Shown in pieces: positions 48,607 through 56,772 of a stretch of DNA of 64,000 bases. Source of the DNA: JAEUMG01 sp963805405 (GTDB lineage: Bacteria; Pseudomonadota; Alphaproteobacteria; Rhizobiales; Aestuariivirgaceae). The notes beneath the pieces were generated by a model. It worked only from the letters and a program-made list of their open reading frames with translations, had not been told where the DNA came from and did not search any database. The number at the start of each line of letters is the position of its first letter. The first letter of the stretch is position 1. The stretch lies in the NCBI GenBank assembly GCA_963805405.1, contig CAWDUC010000003.1, positions 1 through 64,000 of the forward strand, read 5' to 3'. A program made the position numbers and the translations under genes.

Positions 48607-49245
48607 CGCAGACCCACTCTTCCTAACTGTTTAGCAGGACCCGGATCCCTCTTCCTTCGACCCCGCTCCGATATACAGCGGCATCGTGTGCCAAAGGGGC
48701 AGGTTCATATACACGATAAGTAGCTTGGACGCATGATGGCCCAAGCCGAGCCTAGGCAGGTCATGGTTCTCAATTAGTTACCAAAACGACGTCATGAGGC
48801 TCTGTACCGGCCCGCTCCGGAATCTCTCCGCCTGCTGATGCTCGATCTAAAGGGATCGGGGGATGGAAGGGGACGATTCCGCCCATTAACGACAGCGATG
48901 GATGGACCCTTATGGCAGCTGTTTGGTGTTGTCGCTTGGCAAGCGGAGGCGATGATCCCCTTTGATCCTCCCATTCCCCTCAGCATTTTCGGAGTCGCGA
49001 GGATTGCTAACGAGCGTCGATAATCGCGTTATCGTGGCGAACCTTCGCGCGGAATCGCGTTACGTGTTTGCAGGTCAGTCGATCGCCGCTCTTCGCGCGC
49101 GCTCGCGCGAGCATCGCGTGTCAGATGTGTCGGATTCGTCGGCTTTTCTCCGCGTTCGGTTGTCTTTGCGCGTACCTGGCGTTTCGGGCCAGTCCGATTG
49201 CTCCAATGGGCGCCCCGACGCCGGGCGCGCTTTCTTCCGACATAA
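48607..49245. other. intergenic region with repeat copy C
   Basis: No gene is called. It contains repeat copy C at 48951-48980 inside a G-rich/C-rich stretch (about 48840-48990) similar to 50474-50610. The end of the region may hold the lost 5' part of the outer membrane protein gene in another frame (49070-49245). Confidence 0.35.
48941..48990. repeat. interspersed repeat, copy C
   Basis: GGCGATGATCCCCTTTGATCCTCCCATTCCCC-type text matches 50561-50610 (copy D) with a few substitutions. The shared core is GATCCCCYTYGATCYTCCCA. The two copies flank the outer membrane protein gene. Confidence 0.5.
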
Positions 49246-50274
49246 CTCGAGATTTGCTGTCCAAAGCGAGCGGCACCGTATGCCAATTACTCCGGCATTG
49301 ACAATCATTGGCTGAGGGCCGTCATCAATCCGGTGGTCCAGCCAGGCCACGGATGGGGGACGCAGTTCGAGACGGCCCTGTCCTTCGACATGACCGACCG
49401 CTTCAGTCTCGGCGTTGGCGGCCGCTATTCTTCTTTCACCACGACATCAGCAGAGACCGAGTTCCCAGTTGCAGATGTTACCGGCTTTGTGCTGGGTGTC
49501 GCGCAGCCACAAAAAACCTCCTTACAGAGCTACTCCGGATTTCTACAGGCGTCCTATAGGTTCGGTGATTTGACTGCGCCGGACGCATCCAAGGCTGCCG
49601 AGGCGCCGGTTGACTGGACCGGGTTCTATGCAGGCGTGGCACTCGGCTCATCATTTGGGCGTACTGACTATGACGACCCGTTCCCGGCGGCGTTGCCGCA
49701 TACTGACTATGCGGACTTGGGCGGCGTGCTTGGCGGTGGCCAGATCGGTGTCAATTATCAGATGAACCGCGTTGTGGTCGGCGCGGAAGTTGCGGGTGCC
49801 CTGGCCGACATCGATGGCAACAACACGTGCTTCGGTACATATCCTGTTCCGATACTCTCCGGATTTGATTGCGGATCGCAGATCGATGCGCTGGCATCGC
49901 TTACCGGCCGCGCCGGCTTGGCTTTCGACCACGCCCTAGTCTATGGCAAAGGTGGCATCGCCTGGGACAGCCAGAAGGACAAGCTCAACTCGGTTTCCGC
50001 CGTTTTGCTTTCTACCGGCGAACTTACAGAGCCGCTTCGTTCGACATCGAACAACACGGGCTACACGGTCGGTGCAGGCGTGGAATACGCGCTGACCTCG
50101 AGCTGGTCGGCAGCGCTCGAATACAATTACTATGATTTCGGCAAGTCGGACGAATTTACGACCAATCTCCTGCCAGACCTCGCTGGCGTCGACCTCGCGC
50201 CGCACGAAACTTCGATACATACGGCATCTTTGCATTTGAACTACAGGTTCGGTCTGCCTGGAGCAGGTAATTAA
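49246..50274 (+). CDS. outer membrane beta-barrel protein (omptin-like segment plus Omp25 domain), 5' end disrupted
   Basis: The open frame from 49246 has no proper start. Its first part (YANYSGIDNHWLRAVINP; FETALSFDMTDRFSLGVGGRY; FLQASYRFG) looks like the last strands of an omptin-like barrel. A complete second barrel follows: APVDWTGFYAGVALGSSFG, GGQIGVNYQMNRVVVGAEVAG and the closing strand ASLHLNYRFG. It matches the Omp25/RopB-type porin family of Rhizobiales. Two-barrel fusions of this kind are inferred, not proven. The missing signal peptide and first barrel probably lie upstream in another frame. Similar repeats flank the gene. Confidence 0.6.
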   Translation, partial: LEICCPKRAAPYANYSGIDNHWLRAVINPVVQPGHGWGTQFETALSFDMTDRFSLGVGGRYSSFTTTSAETEFPVADVTGFVLGVAQPQKTSLQSYSGFLQASYRFGDLTAPDASKAAEAPVDWTGFYAGVALGSSFGRTDYDDPFPAALPHTDYADLGGVLGGGQIGVNYQMNRVVVGAEVAGALADIDGNNTCFGTYPVPILSGFDCGSQIDALASLTGRAGLAFDHALVYGKGGIAWDSQKDKLNSVSAVLLSTGELTEPLRSTSNNTGYTVGAGVEYALTSSWSAALEYNYYDFGKSDEFTTNLLPDLAGVDLAPHETSIHTASLHLNYRFGLPGAGN

Positions 50275-50347
50275 GAGGAAGCCGCATGCAGGCGGCGAGT
50301 TCTTGCCCGCTCCTAATAATGCTTTTCAATGTGCCTCGTGCCAGCCT

Positions 50348-50415
50348 CATGCGGCCCAGGAGTGGATGTAGCCGACAACGTCGGCCGCCAGGATCGCCGC
50401 CAGTCTTCGCTCCAT
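50348..50415 (-). pseudogene. second truncated class III adenylate cyclase 5' end
   Basis: ATG 50415 opens MERRLAAILAADVVGYIHSW, the standard class III cyclase N-terminus with AADVVGY, then stops after 22 codons at TGA. It is equivalent to the fragment at 45723 but shorter. It is a decayed gene, too short to function. Repeat copy D lies upstream of it. Confidence 0.65.
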
Positions 50416-50560
50416 GAACGCCCCGGCCGTTTAGCACCAGAAGGATGCTATCGGCATACGAACTCGGAACGCGAGGGGATGGGGGATGACGGGATGTAGG
50501 GGGATGCTTTCGGTCCCCTGAGCGTGAGTTGGTTGCCGTACTGACCGAAATGGTCGTCGG

Positions 50561-50610
50561 TATCGGCGGCGACGATCCCCCTCGATCTTCCCATCCCCGC
50601 CCTAACGATC
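50561..50610. repeat. interspersed repeat, copy D
   Basis: GGCGACGATCCCCCTCGATC followed by TTCCCATCCCC matches copy C at 48941-48990. The upstream G-rich part (50474-50510) also resembles 48848-48875. Confidence 0.5.
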
Positions 50611-50686
50611 TAGGAATAAATATGCGGACAGTCTTCTAGGCCTGGCGAGGGCCGATCCCTCCCCCAAACCCAGCATGAGACACCGC

Positions 50687-50990
50687 ATGACCCCATCCCA
50701 GATCGCCACCGCCGCCGCCGTGACCCTCGGCGCGGTCCTCGCCGCCAACCTTCTGACCTACGAGGTCCGCCTCTGGCGGGTCCACTCGGCTGTCGAGGGC
50801 GTACTATCCCCACTCAAGGAGGCGGCTCCTGGCAGGGCAGCCACACCTTCATCTTCGCCAACAGGGTCAGGCTGTGCGAGGGCAACATCTATATCCGGTT
50901 ATCAAGGAGACCGGCGAGAAGCTCGAGGCCAGCGATGCCTTCGACTTCGAACTCGCGACGCGGAATAGCCAGTCGGCGGCGAGCGGCTGA
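50687..50990 (+). CDS. small membrane-anchored protein, two frameshifts
   Basis: ATG 50687 encodes MTPSQIATAAAVTLGAVLAANLLTYEVRL with an N-terminal membrane helix. The frame is lost near 50820, and HTFIFANRVRLCEGNIYI appears in another frame. EASDAFDFELATRN follows in a third, ending TGA 50988-50990. Joined, this gives about 101 residues: anchor, linker and a small soluble domain. No family is recognised. The indels leave the length plausible. Confidence 0.45.
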
Positions 50991-51354
50991 TCCAGTTCAG
51001 GTGGGTGAAGCTGGCGCGATGATAATCGCGATCACGAATGCAAAATAGAAACTCCGCCATCCGACGTGAATAAGCCACGGGGGAGTCGGCTGGCCGTTGA
51101 GGGCAGGCAACCCGTAAATGTACACGGTTATGCCACCGCTATTCGCTGGCGTTCTTATTTCCGTCACAAATGCAGCAGCAAATTCACTGTCGCCGAGCGG
51201 TACGGCTACGATTGATAAATCGGAACTCGGGCTAGTCTACACTCCCTAGGGTAGCCAAATTTGTACCCGTGAAACGGAGCAGGCCAGACTGCTCAGATCA
51301 AGGGCGCAGGCAGCCTCTCGCTCAGGGGGGACCTGCAAAGCAACGGAGGCAGAT
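50991..51354. other. intergenic region upstream of the sulfatase
   Basis: No gene is seen. The sulfatase ribosome site GGAGG lies at 51345-51349. No convincing promoter boxes were found. Confidence 0.4.
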
Positions 51355-53028
51355 GTGAAACAGCTTAAGTGCCTGAGTATGGTTGTGCTGGCAGCGGGGG
51401 CCATGTGCGCCTTCGCTACGATTCCAGCGAACGCACAAGAGAAGAAACCAAACGTTCTTGTGCTGATGAGTGACGACACCGGCTGGAATGATCTTGGAGC
51501 ATATTCTGGCGGTGGCATAAACCTAGGCCATCCGACGCCAAATCTGGACCGCCTCGCGACCGAGGGGGCCATGTTCACGTCATGGTACGGGCAAGCCAGT
51601 TGCACGGCGGGTCGGGCATCGTTCATTACCGGGCGCGTTCCCATTCGCTCGGCCTTGTCAATCGTGGTTGCGCCTGGCGACGAGAACGCCCTTCGGAAGC
51701 AAACGCCAACCATCGCTGAGTTCTTCAGGGATAATGGCTACTCGACCTATTTTTCCGGCAAATGGCATCTGGGCGACAAGCCGGAGTCTTATCCGATTGA
51801 GCACGGCTTCGACGAGATGAAGTCTTTCGGAGCGTATTATCCAGGGGTCTACACCTACAGCGACACGTCACCCTGGTTTCATCCATGGTTTCCCTCGTTC
51901 AACAAGGAGTTCTCGGAAGAATATTTCAAGATCGTCAACATGTTCGAATGGGAAGGCGTCGCCGGCCAAGTCGCTAAGAAGGTGGGCGAGTTCTCGTGGG
52001 ACTACCTCTCGACCTTTGACGTCAGGCAGGCGGACAATGCCATCGACTACATCAAGAAGCACGCCAAGGACGACAAGCCGTTCTTCATGGATGTAAATTT
52101 CATGAAGATGCACAACCCGAATAATCCGGCACCGAAATTCGCCGGCAGGTCGCATCTTGGCCGCTATTCGGATTCTGTGATGGAGCTTGACGACAATGTC
52201 GGGCGGATCATGGACGTCATTCGGGCGGAGGCGCCCAACACAATCGTTGTCTTCACCGCTGATAACGGCGCTTGGCAGGATGCTTATCCCGATGCCGGTA
52301 CACACCCGTTCCGAGGCGAGAAGGGCAGCTCGTTTGAAGCGGGTTGGCGTGTTCCGGGCCTCATGTGGTGGCCCAGCAAGATTCCAGCGGGTGCGAAGCG
52401 GGGAGAGATGATGACCCATATCGACCTGTGGGCGACATTGGCTTCGATGGCGGGGGTCACTCCGCCGCCGCATGGCGAATGGAAGGACAATGACGGCAAG
52501 CCGATCTATTTCGATAGCATCGACAATAGCGCTTACGTCATGGGCAAGGCCGATCATTCTGCACGGAGATCGTGGGTCTACATTGACGGTGAGAACTTCA
52601 AGGCGATCCGTGTTGACATCGCCGGCGACCCGAAGGAACCATGGGTCAATATCGCCTGGAAATATACGTATACCGCGAAAGATACATGGCTTGGGCCCGA
52701 GCAAATGCTGGGCTCGATCGGTTCGCTCTACAATCTTACGATGGACCCCTTCGAGAAATACGACATGGTCTTCAACGGCGCTATGGCTGCTCGATTGCCG
52801 AAGAGCTCACCGGGTCAATATGCCGGCGAGGATAACGGTTGGGTTCTGTCGCTGATCTATCCGGCTCTCATCGAGTTCGATCAATCGATCATCAAGTATC
52901 CAAGCATCAAGCGGTTCCCGGGTGGTGCTTCGGATGATCTCGTCCCGAACTTGCAGAATCCGGAAAATCCGGTACCGGCGCTCGATCCCAATAAACCGCC
53001 GAAGACGATAGGCAATGTAGGCGGTTAG
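51355..53028 (+). CDS. secreted arylsulfatase
   Basis: A 557-residue type I sulfatase that hydrolyses sulfate esters. GTG 51355 follows CGGAGG by 5 bases. The signal peptide ends IPANAQ. The first metal site is PNVLVLMSDDTGWNDLG. The formylglycine signature SCTAGRASFITGR (CxAxR) has the cysteine that must be oxidised by FGE. SGKWHLGD and the second metal site FTADNGAWQDA with HPFRGEKGSSFEAGWRVP complete the active site. The length is full and the frame intact. No FGE gene or transporter is nearby, so maturation must be encoded elsewhere. Periplasmic location is inferred. Confidence 0.92.
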   Translation: MKQLKCLSMVVLAAGAMCAFATIPANAQEKKPNVLVLMSDDTGWNDLGAYSGGGINLGHPTPNLDRLATEGAMFTSWYGQASCTAGRASFITGRVPIRSALSIVVAPGDENALRKQTPTIAEFFRDNGYSTYFSGKWHLGDKPESYPIEHGFDEMKSFGAYYPGVYTYSDTSPWFHPWFPSFNKEFSEEYFKIVNMFEWEGVAGQVAKKVGEFSWDYLSTFDVRQADNAIDYIKKHAKDDKPFFMDVNFMKMHNPNNPAPKFAGRSHLGRYSDSVMELDDNVGRIMDVIRAEAPNTIVVFTADNGAWQDAYPDAGTHPFRGEKGSSFEAGWRVPGLMWWPSKIPAGAKRGEMMTHIDLWATLASMAGVTPPPHGEWKDNDGKPIYFDSIDNSAYVMGKADHSARRSWVYIDGENFKAIRVDIAGDPKEPWVNIAWKYTYTAKDTWLGPEQMLGSIGSLYNLTMDPFEKYDMVFNGAMAARLPKSSPGQYAGEDNGWVLSLIYPALIEFDQSIIKYPSIKRFPGGASDDLVPNLQNPENPVPALDPNKPPKTIGNVGG

Positions 53029-53047
53029 AGGGTGCTTCAAATGAGTA

Positions 53048-53086
53048 GCGTCGGGCCGTTTCGCGTTGGGACGGCCCGGCGCTTTT
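53048..53086 (+). terminator. sulfatase terminator
   Basis: GCG-T-CGGGCCGT and ACGGCCCG-G-CGC form a 12-bp stem with one wobble and an 11-base loop, then CTTTT. It lies 20 bp after the sulfatase stop. A good rho-independent terminator. Confidence 0.75.
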
Positions 53087-53245
53087 CGAAATAGTGGCAG
53101 AAGTCGAGATCTGAGACGGTCTGAGACCCACGACCTCAATTTCCGCAAACACATTCGACTACCCCGGGAGCTACCCCAGAGGTCCTGCGCCGCTCGAGGG
53201 GAGCGGGCGGTACGTCGCTAAGCTATTGTCTTTATGAAATAATGC

Positions 53246-53306
53246 TGGTGCTGCGAGAGAGGATCGAACTCTCGATCTCCCCCTTACCAAGGGCACGCTC
53301 TCCCAA
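53246..53306 (-). repeat. tRNA-Thr(GGT) 3' fragment: second att-site scar
   Basis: On the minus strand these bases give the 3' half of a threonine tRNA: the D-arm end (GGGAGAGC), anticodon loop TTGGTAA (anticodon GGT), T arm GAGAG-TTCGATC-CTCTC, acceptor TCGCAGC and ACCA. The 5' acceptor strand and D-arm start are replaced by unrelated bases beyond 53306. This is the pattern of an attachment-site duplication left by an integrated element. Confidence 0.75.
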
Positions 53307-53385
53307 CAAATGCGAGCGACAAGTTGCTACCTATGCGCTGCCTGTCACCTTTCGCATCGCCGTGGCATAATATTATTGAAGACTT

Positions 53386-53604
53386 TCAAGTGCTTGCAAT
53401 GAGTAAGTCGATTTGCTCTCTCCCCTCGTGAAACAAGGCAACTTCAGGGACTGCGAATTCGAGGCCGACCAAAACCAGTGATGCAAGAAGGCCCATGACG
53501 AGTAGCCCGATCGTGTTCGGTAACCGAATGATCTTGTGGTTGGTCCAGGCAAACACCGCCGTCAGGGTGAGCAGTAGTGCGATGATCTGCAAAATCGAAT
53601 GCAA
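53386..53604 (-). pseudogene. N-terminal fragment of a Na+/H+ antiporter (CPA1-like)
   Basis: A 72-residue frame with two helices (MHSILQIIALLLTLTAVFAW; TIGLLVMGLLASLVLVGLEF) and the linker HKIIRLPNTIGLLV matches the start of CPA1-type antiporters of about 400 or more residues. It stops after REQIDLLIAS, about where the third helix should begin. The cut lies 80 bp from the tRNA-Thr fragment, so an integration or deletion event truncated the gene. Confidence 0.6.
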
Positions 53605-53660
53605 AGTTCACGCTCCGTCGTGGATCATGGATGTCGTTCCCAAGATTGTACTGCGCTTGG

Positions 53661-54923
53661 TCAGGGGATCGTGCCTGCCAGACGTCGGACGCACGCGAAC
53701 TCATAAGGTAATTTGAGATCAAGTTCAGCCCGCGCCAGCGCAATTTTCGAGTGACGAGATGCCGCCATGATGATCTCGGCGTTTCCGGTTGCGCAGAGCG
53801 AGATGAATGCCTTCTGCAACCGTATGACGACTTCAAGCGCTCCGGCCCCGTCTCGGGCGATGGCAGTAAACGCGTCATCAAACATGTCATTGACCGACAG
53901 CAGGGGAACGTGGACCCGGTCGAATTTCGGTTTCGACTGCTTTTCATCATCAGCCGCGGGCGAGATCCAGCAAACAAACAGTCTCACGAATGCGCCAACG
54001 ATGTTGATTGCCGTGCCTGGGTCATTGACGCCAGGCGACAGCGCGCGGGCGGCGATTTCCGAGAGTGTGATCAGCCCGAACCTGGGATCGTCATCAAACA
54101 CTCGGGCGGAGCCCACTACGAATTCCTTTGCGACAACCGACCTATCCACCGTCTTCGGGGCGTCGCCGACGGAGCTCCTAAGAAAGGCCAGGGCACGTCC
54201 AGGCGCGATGAATGTCCCGGGCAGTGCGGCGACCGTCACAACAGAATCGTGCTTTTCGGCCCAATCCTGCAAAGCCTCGACATTTATGTGTTGCACATAA
54301 CCGACGGTGTCGGTGAAGACCGGCTTGCCGGGATCAACGTTTTTCTGAACTGGCAGAGCTCCCAATGTTGGCGAACGCCGACGGTCTTCAAGGGCGGCCG
54401 CCGTAGCCTTCTCTACTCGGTCGATCGTTGTCCCGAGCCGTCCGAGCCGCGCAATCTGGTCGACCCAGCGGACAAACGAAAAGACGACCCATCCGAGAAC
54501 GCCAATAGTCATCACGAATACGGTGAATAATCCCGTTCGACGATAGTAACCCGCCTTTATGGCGATTAGCGCGACCACACTAAAAATGAAAGCCGCAATA
54601 AATGTCGACAACACCGTCTTCGACACATCGTCAGAGATAACGAGGGAAAATGCGCGCGGGGTCGCGTTGTTGCTCACCGAAGCGTAGGCCGAAACCATCG
54701 ATGCGACTGCAAATGTTGCTACGCCAAGCATGCTTGCTGAGATGATGGAGAGTAGCTTCTCAACGGTGTCGTGCTCGACACGAGGGGTAAGCTGCTCAAT
54801 TCCGAAACTGTCTGTCGCCGCCGCAGCAAAAAGGGCCAAAACTGCCAGCAGGCAGAAGATCAGCGGTCGAACCCAAAGCTTCTCCTCAAGCCGCCGAAAT
54901 AAAAACTTAATTCTTGAGCGCAT
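53661..54923 (-). CDS. DUF2254 membrane protein
   Basis: A 420-residue protein of the DUF2254 family (predicted membrane protein, role unknown). Four hydrophobic helices lie in the N-terminal third (LIFCLLAVLALFAAAA; MLGVATFAVASMVSAYA; VLSTFIAAFIFSVVALIAI; FTVFVMTIGVLGWVVFSF). A soluble domain follows with the family block GYVQHINVEALQDWAEKHDS and, later, LITLSEIAARALSPGVNDPGTA. The gene is intact and single. It lies about 57 bp from the antiporter fragment on the same strand. Confidence 0.85.
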   Translation of the reverse strand: MRSRIKFLFRRLEEKLWVRPLIFCLLAVLALFAAAATDSFGIEQLTPRVEHDTVEKLLSIISASMLGVATFAVASMVSAYASVSNNATPRAFSLVISDDVSKTVLSTFIAAFIFSVVALIAIKAGYYRRTGLFTVFVMTIGVLGWVVFSFVRWVDQIARLGRLGTTIDRVEKATAAALEDRRRSPTLGALPVQKNVDPGKPVFTDTVGYVQHINVEALQDWAEKHDSVVTVAALPGTFIAPGRALAFLRSSVGDAPKTVDRSVVAKEFVVGSARVFDDDPRFGLITLSEIAARALSPGVNDPGTAINIVGAFVRLFVCWISPAADDEKQSKPKFDRVHVPLLSVNDMFDDAFTAIARDGAGALEVVIRLQKAFISLCATGNAEIIMAASRHSKIALARAELDLKLPYEFACVRRLAGTIP

Positions 54924-55231
54924 GAGCCATGTTCCCGGCGGAGGTTCTCAATCGAACAAAACGGTGGTGTAGCTCGATGACCTCAATCTCGTTAGGAAAG
55001 CTGGGCGCCTAGCCATTCGGAGCGGAGTATGCGGACCGCCCAAACCAGCGCTCCCGCCCAACGACGATTTCGTTAGGAGCGATCGTTGTGCGCCCCGGTG
55101 CCGACAACGGCAACAGGAACACGCCAAGGCCGACTTGTCGACTACATTGATGCGGTCGGCGCACACTTCAGTATCAATGGACATTCAGCACTACTTCTCC
55201 CGCAGTTCGTTCAAATCGGCCTACAGCGGCA
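54924..55231. other. intergenic region
   Basis: No gene is seen. The octamer TCGTTAGG occurs twice (near 54988 and 55069). A minus-strand open frame at 54948-55184 lacks protein character. Confidence 0.35.
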
Positions 55232-56005
55232 CTAAATGGCAAGAAACTGCTGGCGCAGCTCAGGATTATCCAAGACGTCTTTAGCGGTTCCATCAAATGC
55301 AATGGTCCCGGTCTCCAAAATAATTGCTCTGTCAGAGAGCCTCAGGGCGGCCATGGCATTCTGCTCAACGATTATGGTGGTAATCCCCAGGTCGCGTATT
55401 TGTCTAATGATCTTCTCAATCTCCCGGACAATAACAGGAGCGAGCCCCTCATACGGCTCGTCAAGAAATAAAATCTTGATCTCGCGAGCCAATGCGCGCG
55501 CGACGGCGAGCATCTGCTGCTCTCCACCGGATAGCGTCTCCGCTTCCTGCTTGCGCCTTTCGGCCAATTTCGGGAAGTGGTCGAATATTGCGGCAATGGG
55601 CCATCCTCTCGGCTTTGCCACCTGCGCCAATATCAAATTTTCCTCCACTGTGAGTCCGCCGATGATCCGCCGATCCTCTGGGACGAGTTGAACCCCAGCT
55701 TGAGACGCCTCGAAATCCTTCATCATGTGAACTGGCTTACCATCCAGCCAAATTTCCCCCCTCCTGATGGTCGGCAGGGTTGCGCGCGCCAGCGCGCGCA
55801 GCGTCGAGGTCTTTCCGGCGCCATTACGACCCAGTAGCGAAAGGATTTCCCCTTTGTTGATGTCAAAACTCACCCCTTGGACTATATATGATTCACCGTA
55901 GTAGGCGTGAATGTCTCTTACGCTAAAAAACGCTTTGGCATTTTGCCCGACCAATGTGGCCGACTCCCCTGAAGTCTTCGCGCTGTCGGTCGTCAGGATG
56001 TTCAT
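55232..56005 (-). CDS. livF: branched-chain amino acid-type ABC transporter ATPase (LivF)
   Basis: This is the second ATP-binding subunit of a HAAT/Liv-type importer. The 257-residue protein has Walker A GRNGAGKTST, Q-loop text VPEDRRI, signature LSGGEQQMLAVARAL and Walker B ILFLDEPYEGLAP. EQNAMAAL is the switch region. Its start overlaps the livG stop by 4 bp. It is the last gene of the five-gene unit livK-livH-livM-livG-livF, transcribed leftwards. The N-terminal 25 residues are unusually long and polar. Confidence 0.92.
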   Translation of the reverse strand: MNILTTDSAKTSGESATLVGQNAKAFFSVRDIHAYYGESYIVQGVSFDINKGEILSLLGRNGAGKTSTLRALARATLPTIRRGEIWLDGKPVHMMKDFEASQAGVQLVPEDRRIIGGLTVEENLILAQVAKPRGWPIAAIFDHFPKLAERRKQEAETLSGGEQQMLAVARALAREIKILFLDEPYEGLAPVIVREIEKIIRQIRDLGITTIIVEQNAMAALRLSDRAIILETGTIAFDGTAKDVLDNPELRQQFLAI

Positions 56006-56769
56006 TCCTGAGCCTCGCCAAGATAGGCTTCTTTGACTTTCGGGTCGGCGCGGACCTCGGCAGGCGAGCCGCTGGCTATTATCCGGCCCTGCGCAAGTAC
56101 GCTGATTTTATCGGCCAGCGAAAACACGACATGCATGTCGTGCTCGATGATGACCTTGGTCATTCCGCGGCTTTTAATGCGTTTCAGTAACTCGATCGTG
56201 CTGTTCGTGTCGTGGCGCGACATACCCGCTGTTGGCTCGTCGAGCAAAAGCAGACGTGGATTTTGTACTAGGCACATCGCCATTTCCAGCCGTCGCTTAT
56301 CGCCGCGCGACAAGCGGCCAGCCTCTTCGCCGCGGCGGCCATGCAAGCCGACATCATCGAGTGCATGTTCGGCCATCTCGCGAATCTCTATCTCGCCACT
56401 CACCGCTCGCATTGGATTGAAGTGGAAAGAACCATCTCGCTTGGCAAAGGCGGGGATCATGATGTTTTGAAGCAGCGACAGGTCCTGGAAGACTTCGGGA
56501 GTCTGGAAAACCCGGCTAACGCCGAGTTGATTGATTTCGTGTGGCAAATGCTGATTGAGAACCTCGCCGTCGAACACGACCTGCCCCCGGTCGGGCCTGA
56601 TGCGTCCGACGCATACATTAAGCAATGTCGACTTGCCGGCGCCGTTTGGGCCGATAATGGCGTGCACCGTGCCTTCTTCTACCTGGAGATCGACATCGGC
56701 TAGCGCCTTCAATCCACCAAAGTTCTTGTCCACGTCCGCAATGTGGAGGATTATGTTGCGCTGTAACAT
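56002..56769 (-). CDS. livG: branched-chain amino acid-type ABC transporter ATPase (LivG)
   Basis: This is the first ATP-binding subunit. The 255-residue protein has Walker A GPNGAGKSTLLN, Q-loop SRVFQTPEVFQDLS, a LivG-type signature LSRGDKRRLEMAM and Walker B LLLLDEPTAGM with H-loop VIIEHDMHVVF. The signature has RGD rather than the usual SGG/YGD, within the family's range. It follows livM by 3 bp and overlaps livF. It works as a heterodimer with LivF on the LivH-LivM channel. Confidence 0.92.
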   Translation of the reverse strand: MLQRNIILHIADVDKNFGGLKALADVDLQVEEGTVHAIIGPNGAGKSTLLNVCVGRIRPDRGQVVFDGEVLNQHLPHEINQLGVSRVFQTPEVFQDLSLLQNIMIPAFAKRDGSFHFNPMRAVSGEIEIREMAEHALDDVGLHGRRGEEAGRLSRGDKRRLEMAMCLVQNPRLLLLDEPTAGMSRHDTNSTIELLKRIKSRGMTKVIIEHDMHVVFSLADKISVLAQGRIIASGSPAEVRADPKVKEAYLGEAQE

Positions 56770-56772
56770 GGA

